Shown: positions 15,652-20,217 of the stretch, piece after piece
Layout of the letters: each line of letters begins with the position of its first letter
How positions within the stretch are numbered: position 1 is the stretch's first letter
NCBI GenBank assembly: GCA_031547595.1
Contig: JAVBRU010000058.1
Span: 1-20,217 of the forward strand
DNA: 20,217 bases
From: JAVBRU01 sp031547595
Lineage (GTDB): Bacteria > Bacillota > Clostridia > Christensenellales > Aristaeellaceae
Direction: 5' to 3'
Translations under genes and position numbers: made by a program
Notes under the pieces: generated by a model
Databases searched by the model: none
Seen by the model: only the letters and a program-made list of their open reading frames with translations
What the model was told of the DNA's origin: nothing

Positions 15652-16212
15652 TTATTCCATTTCGCTGCCATCGGGGTGGAACAGCGGCAGTTTTTCCAGA
15701 TAGATAATATCGCTGCGGAACTGCGCCGCGCCCTCGGCTAAAATGGCCATTTTGCCCACCACTTCGCCGCCGGCTTGCTTCACCAGTTTTTCTACGGCCT
15801 TGAGCGACTCGCCCGTGCTGATCACGTCGTCCACAATCAGCACCTTGCGGCCCCGGATATAATCCGCGTCCTGCTGGTCGATGCACAGCACCTGGCGGTT
15901 TTCGGTGGTGATAGAGGTGACCTCGGTGGAGAACACATTGCTCATGTACAGCTTGGGCGCTTTACGGGCGATGAGGTAGCGGTTTTCGGCATGCTGGCGC
16001 GCCATTTCGTACACCAGCGGAATGCCCTTGGATTCGGCGGTGATCAGGATGTCGTGTTCCGGTGCTTTTTTAAGTAGCTCGCGCGCGCACGCCATCGTCA
16101 ATTCCACATCCCCAAAGATGACAAACGCGCCGATGTACAATTCGTCATTGACGCGGCACAGCGGCAATTCCCGCGTCAAGCCCGCCACATGCATGGTGTA
16201 ACTGTTTTTCAT
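15652..16212 (-). CDS. Purine-type phosphoribosyltransferase (adenine phosphoribosyltransferase-like)
   Basis: This 186-residue class I phosphoribosyltransferase has the PRPP-binding motif VLIVDDVISTGES (124-136), preceded by ILITAESKGIPL, the flexible-loop region and the strands expected for the fold. Such enzymes join a base to PRPP to give a nucleotide and pyrophosphate; the pattern is nearest to adenine or xanthine salvage enzymes, but the base cannot be read with certainty, and a regulatory role is also possible. It is the only - strand gene. The start is ATG at 16212-16210, with SD AGGGAG 9 bases upstream; longer readings would run into the promoter. It is a single-gene unit, divergent from glnS and convergent with the GH30 gene, with a terminator 14 bases past its stop. 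Confidence 0.88.
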   Translation of the reverse strand: MKNSYTMHVAGLTRELPLCRVNDELYIGAFVIFGDVELTMACARELLKKAPEHDILITAESKGIPLVYEMARQHAENRYLIARKAPKLYMSNVFSTEVTSITTENRQVLCIDQQDADYIRGRKVLIVDDVISTGESLKAVEKLVKQAGGEVVGKMAILAEGAAQFRSDIIYLEKLPLFHPDGSEME

Positions 16213-16255
16213 GGTTTCATTCTCCCTGGCTACAATAGCCGATATATTACAATTT

Positions 16256-16284
16256 ATTATATAAGACATGCGGATGGTTGTCAA
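16256..16284 (-). promoter_or_regulatory. Perfect consensus promoter of the phosphoribosyltransferase gene
   Basis: Read on the - strand, TTGACA (16284-16279), exactly 17 bp, then TATAAT (16261-16256): a full match to the sigma-A consensus. A-rich tracts lie upstream of the -35. The leader of about 40 nt carries a small hairpin (GGCTA/TAGCC, 16228-16240) just before the SD site. Confidence 0.9.
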
Positions 16285-16330
16285 TTACATTTCCGTGTAG
16301 GTTTTTTTCCTTAAATAGCTGCGTTCCTGC

Positions 16331-16359
16331 TTGTTTTTCCTGCGGTTTATGGCTATAAT
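16331..16359 (+). promoter_or_regulatory. Promoter of glnS-gltX
   Basis: TTGTTT (16331-16336), a 17-bp spacer and a perfect TATAAT (16354-16359) lie about 48 bases before the glnS start. The leader is short and no T-box motif is seen. The promoter is divergent from that of the phosphoribosyltransferase gene, with 46 bp between the two -35 boxes. Confidence 0.75.
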
Positions 16360-16406
16360 GGGGAAAGGCTCGAAAAGGGCTTTTCTTGATAATGAAAGGG
16401 GTAAAC

Positions 16407-18098
16407 ATGATGGAAAACGAAGTGGTACGCACAAACTTTATTTGGGAGGCGATCGAGCAAGATATAGAAAGCGGTCGCTGCAACCAAGTGCACACCCGCT
16501 TTCCGCCCGAACCCAACGGATATTTGCACATTGGCCACTGCAAAGCATTTATTACGGACTTTGTGGCGGCGGACAAGTACAACGGCCTGTGCAATTTGCG
16601 CTTTGATGACACCAACCCTGCCAAGGAAGAAACCGAATATGTGGATGGCATCATGGAAGACATCCACTGGCTGGGCTTTGATTGGAAGGGCGGCTTGTTC
16701 TTCGCCAGCGATTATTATCAAAAGTGCTATGAGCTGGCTGAGGATTTGATCCTGCGTGGTCTGGCCTATGTGGACGAGCTTTCTCAGGAAGAAATGCGCG
16801 AATACCGCGGCACGCTGACGTCGCCCGGCAAAAACAGCCCGTGGCGCGACCGCCCTGCCGAGGAATCCTTGGAACTGTTTCGCCGCATGCGCGCGGGCGA
16901 GTTTGCCGAAGGCCGCATGATTCTTCGTGCCAAGATCGATATGGCATCGCCCAACATGAACATGCGCGATCCCGCGCTGTACCGCATCCTGTATAAAGAG
17001 CATCACCGCACCGGCAATACCTGGTGTATCTATCCGATGTACGATTATGCCCATCCGATTTCGGACGCCTTGGAGGGGATCACCCACTCCCTGTGCTCGC
17101 TGGAGTTTGAGGCGCACCGCCCGCTGTATGACTGGGTGGTGGAGGTGTGCGGCTTCCGCAGCGGCGATGGCAAGGGCTATTATGGCCCCCGCCAGATGGA
17201 GTTTGCACGCCTGAACATCACACGCACCATCATGAGCAAGCGCTACCTGCGCCGCCTGGTGGAGGAAAACCGCGTTTCCGGCTGGGACGATCCGCGCATG
17301 CCCACGCTGTGCGCCATGCGCCGCCGCGGCTTTACGCCCGCGTCTATCCGCGATTTTATCGATCGCGTGGGGCTCAGCAAGGCTGATTCCACGGTGGATT
17401 ACGGCATGCTGGAGCACTGCGTGCGCGAGGATTTGGGCAGCACAGCCCCCCGTGCCATGGCCGTTTTGAACCCCTTGAAAGTTGTATTGACCAACTGGCC
17501 GGAGGGCAAGGTGGACACCCTGACAATGGAAAATCACCCCGATCATCCAGAGCTTGGCGAGCGCGAGGTGACCCTCAGCCGCGAAATCTATATCGAGCAG
17601 GAAGACTTTATGGAGGATGCGCCCAAGAAGTTCTTCCGCCTGCGCCCCGATGGGGAAGTGCGCCTCAAGGGTGCTTATATCATCAAGTGCGAAAATATCG
17701 TCAAAAATGGAGACGGCAGCATTGCTTATCTGGAATGCAGCGTTGACCTTGAAAGCCGCAGCGGCACCCCGGGTGCGGAACGCAAGGTGAAGGGCACGCT
17801 GCACTGGGTGGACGCAATTAACTGCACGCCTGTGGAAGCGCGCCTGTATGAACAACTGCTGCTGGACGAGGGCGAAGTGGACGATGAAACCGACAAAAAG
17901 GATTTTATCAGCCGCCTGAATCCCAACAGCCTGGAATGCGTACGCGGTTTTGCCGAGCACGCGCTGGATGCCGCCCCGGTGGGCGCGAAGTTCCAGTTCC
18001 TGCGCATGGGCTATTTCTGCAAGGACAAGGATTCTACGGATGCGCTCAGCGTGTATAACCGCGTGGTGGGATTGAAAGACAGCTATAAGCCGCAATAA
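16407..18098 (+). CDS. glnS: Glutaminyl-tRNA synthetase
   Basis: The 563-residue protein is a class I synthetase of the GlnRS type. It has RFPPEPNGYLHIGHCKA with HIGH at residues 41-44, LRFDDTNPAKE, the HRPLYDWVVE region, IMSKR at 275-279 as the KMSKS loop, and a C-terminal anticodon-binding beta-barrel region ending at the usual length (about 550). It charges tRNA-Gln with glutamine. Two adjacent ATGs (16407, 16410) fit the SD AAGGGG (16396-16401); an upstream in-frame TTG at 16386 is unlikely. gltX follows 17 bases after the stop. GlnRS is absent from many Firmicutes, which make Gln-tRNA through GatCAB, so its presence is of phylogenetic interest; it is thought to have spread by transfer from eukaryotes and proteobacteria. 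Confidence 0.96.
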   Translation: MMENEVVRTNFIWEAIEQDIESGRCNQVHTRFPPEPNGYLHIGHCKAFITDFVAADKYNGLCNLRFDDTNPAKEETEYVDGIMEDIHWLGFDWKGGLFFASDYYQKCYELAEDLILRGLAYVDELSQEEMREYRGTLTSPGKNSPWRDRPAEESLELFRRMRAGEFAEGRMILRAKIDMASPNMNMRDPALYRILYKEHHRTGNTWCIYPMYDYAHPISDALEGITHSLCSLEFEAHRPLYDWVVEVCGFRSGDGKGYYGPRQMEFARLNITRTIMSKRYLRRLVEENRVSGWDDPRMPTLCAMRRRGFTPASIRDFIDRVGLSKADSTVDYGMLEHCVREDLGSTAPRAMAVLNPLKVVLTNWPEGKVDTLTMENHPDHPELGEREVTLSREIYIEQEDFMEDAPKKFFRLRPDGEVRLKGAYIIKCENIVKNGDGSIAYLECSVDLESRSGTPGAERKVKGTLHWVDAINCTPVEARLYEQLLLDEGEVDDETDKKDFISRLNPNSLECVRGFAEHALDAAPVGAKFQFLRMGYFCKDKDSTDALSVYNRVVGLKDSYKPQ

Positions 18099-18115
18099 GA
18101 GAGGAAGATTGGATC

Positions 18116-19570
18116 ATGGCAAATGTCCGCACGCGCTTTGCGCCCAGCCCCACGGGCTTTATGCACCTGGGCGGCCTTCGCACCGCGCTCTACAATTATC
18201 TATATGCCCGCAAAATGGGTGGCCAATTTATCCTGCGTATTGAGGATACCGATCAGGAGCGCTTTGTGGAAGGCGCGACAGAGGTGATTTACGATACTCT
18301 CAAAGGCTGTGGAATGAACTGGGACGAGGGCCCCGATGTGGGCGGCCCCTGTGGCCCGTATGTGCAGTCCGAGCGCAAGGCACAGTATTTGCCCTATGCG
18401 CAGCAGCTGGTGGAAAGCGGCCATGCGTACTATTGTTTTTGCACCAAGGAAGAATTGGACGAGCGCCGTGCCGCCTGCGAAGCGCGGGGCGAGGTATTCA
18501 AGTACGACAAGCATTGCCTGCACCTTGGCAAAGAAGAAGTGCAGCAAAAGCTTGATTCCGGCATGCCCTATGTGATCCGCCAGAATACGCCCACCACGGG
18601 GGACAGCACCTATAACGACCTGGTGTTTGGCACCATCATCATGCCCAACGATACTTTGGACGACATGGTGCTCATCAAGGCCGATGGTATGCCCACCTAC
18701 AACTTTGCCAACGTCATCGACGACCATCTGATGGGCATCACCCACATCATGCGTGGTATGGAGTATCTGTCCTCCACGCCCAAAGACAATCTTTTGTATG
18801 CGGGCTTTGGCTGGGAGATTCCCCAGTATGTGCACTTGCCCACCGTCATGCGTGATGCGCAGCATAAGCTGAGCAAGCGCCACGGCGATGCATACTACAG
18901 CGATTTCATTCAAAAGGGCTACCTCACCGAAGCATTGATCAACTATCTGGCGCTGGTGGGTTGGAGCAGTGGGGACGACCGGGAGTTTTTCACCATGGAC
19001 GAATTGGTGGAGGCCTTTGATATCAAGGGGCTCAACAAAGCGCCCGCTGTGTTTGATATTGATAAGCTGACCTGGTTCAACAGCAAATACATCAGCAAGC
19101 TGCCCTTTGAGGATTACCTGCAGATGGTGACGCCCTGGTTTGATCAGGTGTTAGCAGGCAAAGGCATCGACTATCGCCGTCTGGCAGAGCTGATGCAGGG
19201 GCGTACCGAAGTGTTTAATCAGGTGCCGGATATGGTGCGTTTCCTGGCAGAGCTGCCCGATTACGATGTCGAAATATATACCCACAAGAAAATGAAGACC
19301 GATGCTGCCGTTTCCAAAGACGCGCTGGAGTTCATCTTGCCCGTATTGGAAGGGCTGGGCACCTGGACGGAAGCGGCGATCCACGAGGCCGTGATGGGCG
19401 CGATTGCACAGAGCGGGCGAAAGAACGGCACTGTGCTGTGGCCGCTGCGCATCGCGATCTCCGGCCAGACGAACACGCCAGGCGGAGCGATTGAGATCGC
19501 ATGGCTGCTTGGCAAGGACGAAACGCTGCGTCGCATGCAGGATGGCCTCAAAAGGCTGACCAATACTTGA
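18116..19570 (+). CDS. gltX: Glutamyl-tRNA synthetase
   Basis: This 484-residue class I synthetase begins with VRTRFAPSPTGFMHLGGLRT, where HLGG (17-20) is the HIGH motif, and has KLSKR (251-255) as the KMSKS loop. A zinc-binding arrangement like that of E. coli GluRS is present: Cys107 and Cys109 (CFC) with Cys134 and His136 (CLH). The C-terminal third is the helical anticodon-binding domain, with the late segment WPLRIAISGQTNTPGGAIEIA typical of the family. It charges tRNA-Glu. SD GAGAGG lies in the 17-base gap after glnS, so both synthetases come from one transcript. Having GlnRS alongside suggests this enzyme may discriminate against tRNA-Gln, which cannot be read by eye. Confidence 0.97.
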   Translation: MANVRTRFAPSPTGFMHLGGLRTALYNYLYARKMGGQFILRIEDTDQERFVEGATEVIYDTLKGCGMNWDEGPDVGGPCGPYVQSERKAQYLPYAQQLVESGHAYYCFCTKEELDERRAACEARGEVFKYDKHCLHLGKEEVQQKLDSGMPYVIRQNTPTTGDSTYNDLVFGTIIMPNDTLDDMVLIKADGMPTYNFANVIDDHLMGITHIMRGMEYLSSTPKDNLLYAGFGWEIPQYVHLPTVMRDAQHKLSKRHGDAYYSDFIQKGYLTEALINYLALVGWSSGDDREFFTMDELVEAFDIKGLNKAPAVFDIDKLTWFNSKYISKLPFEDYLQMVTPWFDQVLAGKGIDYRRLAELMQGRTEVFNQVPDMVRFLAELPDYDVEIYTHKKMKTDAAVSKDALEFILPVLEGLGTWTEAAIHEAVMGAIAQSGRKNGTVLWPLRIAISGQTNTPGGAIEIAWLLGKDETLRRMQDGLKRLTNT

Positions 19571-19595
19571 TTTTTACCGTTTGATACGGTATAAT
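19567..19595 (+). promoter_or_regulatory. Promoter of the HPr-like gene with internal dyad
   Basis: TTGATT (19567-19572) and a perfect TATAAT (19590-19595) are 17 bp apart. The -35 overlaps the gltX stop. The spacer contains a perfect inverted repeat, TACCGT-TTGAT-ACGGTA (19575-19591), abutting the -10, a possible operator. No terminator T-tract follows, so gltX transcripts may run on into this gene. Confidence 0.7.
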
Positions 19596-19624
19596 TACAC
19601 AATACTATTTGGAGGTGCGTCATT

Positions 19625-19852
19625 ATGAAATCGATCCCGATTAAACTGAGCTTTGCCGAGGAAGTCAAGGCTTTTGTCAACACTGTCAACCGCTATCCCT
19701 ACGAGATGGATCTGCGCGCTGGCCGCCACGTGGTGGATGCCAAGTCCATCCTGGGTATATTCTCGCTGGATTTGTCCAAGCCCATCACGCTGGATGTGTA
19801 TAACGACAACTGCGATGATCTTGCCAAGGATATCGAGCAGTTCACCATCTAA
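19625..19852 (+). CDS. HPr-like protein lacking the active-site histidine
   Basis: The 75-residue protein has the length and order of HPr, the PTS phosphocarrier. The region VVDAKSILGIFSLDLSKPITL matches the HPr segment around regulatory Ser46 (here Ser41), the site used by HPr kinase. The N-terminal stretch that normally holds the phosphorylated histidine (GIHARPA in HPr) is here SFAEEVKAFV, with no histidine; the only His (35) sits elsewhere. It therefore cannot carry phosphate between PTS enzymes as HPr does. By analogy with Bacillus Crh it could be a regulatory protein acting with CcpA, but that is inference. SD GGAGG (19611-19615) is 9 bases before the ATG, and it stands alone behind gltX with its own promoter. 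Confidence 0.88.
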   Translation: MKSIPIKLSFAEEVKAFVNTVNRYPYEMDLRAGRHVVDAKSILGIFSLDLSKPITLDVYNDNCDDLAKDIEQFTI

Positions 19853-19861
19853 TATCAGTAT

Positions 19862-19900
19862 GCAACCGGCCATATATTGGATGATATGTGGCCGGTATGC
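19862..19900 (+). terminator. Hairpin after the HPr-like gene, weak terminator
   Basis: An 11-bp stem with one bulged A pairs 19862-19872 (GCAACCGGCCA) with 19889-19900. It starts 10 bases after the stop. No clean T-run follows, only a T-rich stretch about 10 bases later, so termination is likely but unproven. Confidence 0.55.
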
Positions 19901-19919
19901 CGCCTAGATGTTTGTTTCA

Positions 19920-20020
19920 CACTGTATTTTTACCCATTTTTCAATCAAAACGCGAAATATGCGAAAACTGAAAAATAAATGAAAAAAGGCATTGACAAAG
20001 TATCAGGGTCGTGATATTAT
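19920..20020 (+). promoter_or_regulatory. Strong promoter with A/T-rich upstream element, rRNA-operon type
   Basis: A perfect -35 TTGACA (19992-19997), 17-bp spacer and TATTAT (20015-20020) follow about 70 bases that are very A/T-rich (19920-19990) in an otherwise GC-rich window, like an UP element. This architecture is typical of stable-RNA promoters. Confidence 0.75.
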
Positions 20021-20217
20021 AGCAAAGCGCCTTGAGGGCGGGGGCACTGGCGGGGCTGCGAGAGCGGCGAGCGGCCAGAGCCGAGAACCTTGAAAACGAT
20101 ACAGAGATAGAAGGAAGAACGACAGTTAATTCTGAGAATGAGTTTTAGCTTGGGCGCTGGGAGACCAGAACACCAAGTTGAGGGTTATGGCTGAAGAAAG
20201 CGCGGGGATCTGCTGGG
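20021..20217 (+). other. Probable rRNA operon leader (pre-16S), no coding sequence seen
   Basis: The 197 bases after the strong promoter hold no ORF with a credible SD. They contain GAGAACCTTGAAAACG (20083-20098), which resembles the boxA-like TTGAAAAC element common in Firmicute pre-rRNA leaders, and short hairpin-forming segments. The first conserved 16S bases (GAGTTTGATCCTGGCTCAG) are not reached. The assignment is inference from promoter and leader style; another stable RNA is possible. Confidence 0.5.

Noticed and set aside
16353..18095. 580-codon open frame on the - strand opposite glnS
   Set aside because: It is antisense to an unmistakable GlnRS gene and shows the same low-information composition with no family motif.
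20136..20217. Possible small ORFs starting at ATGs near 20140 and 20187 in the terminal leader
   Set aside because: The first is only 18 codons with no SD; the second has a purine stretch too close to the ATG and is cut by the window end. A stable-RNA leader fits better.

Overview
The window looks like part of a chromosome from a GC-rich member of the Clostridia (Firmicutes). The grounds are strong purine-rich Shine-Dalgarno (SD) sites, consensus sigma-A-type promoters, a glycine cleavage P-protein split into two subunits, a non-canonical HPr-like protein of clostridial type, and a MerR regulator with a large C-terminal sensor. The genus cannot be named from sequence alone. Coding density is high, and all genes but one lie on the + strand.

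Layout. (1) 1-1572: the 3' end of tuf (EF-Tu), a strong intrinsic terminator, then a cytosolic transglutaminase-fold protein whose ribosome binding site follows the terminator T-run almost directly. (2) 1569-8382: a complete glycine cleavage operon, gcvT-gcvH-gcvPA-gcvPB-lplA-lpdA. It has its own promoter overlapping the preceding stop codon, a 147-bp imperfect palindromic repeat between gcvH and gcvPA, and a terminator after lpdA. The operon encodes the T, H, P and L proteins plus the ligase that lipoylates the H protein. (3) 8387-11108: an 870-residue MerR-family protein. Its promoter has a 19-bp spacer containing a perfect dyad, as expected for MerR autoregulation. Behind the DNA-binding domain are a GyrI-like domain, a jelly-roll-like domain and a C39/BtrH-like papain-fold domain that seems to lack its histidine. 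(4) 11144-15638: a two-gene operon for a large GH94-like glycoside phosphorylase and a GH30 beta-glycosidase. Both lack signal peptides, so they probably degrade imported beta-gluco-oligosaccharides inside the cell.

(5) 15610-16284: a converging purine-type phosphoribosyltransferase gene on the - strand, transcribed from a perfect consensus promoter. (6) 16331-19570: glnS and gltX in one operon, giving both glutaminyl- and glutamyl-tRNA synthetases. (7) 19567-19900: a 75-residue HPr-like protein that keeps the regulatory serine but lacks the active-site histidine, with its own promoter. (8) 19901-20217: no protein gene. There is an A/T-rich block, a strong promoter and a leader that resembles the start of an rRNA operon; the rRNA itself would lie beyond the window.

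The most unusual part is 8387-15638: a one-component MerR regulator with an enzyme-like sensor beside an intracellular phosphorylase/GH30 pair. No tRNA, CRISPR array, insertion sequence or phage gene was recognised.
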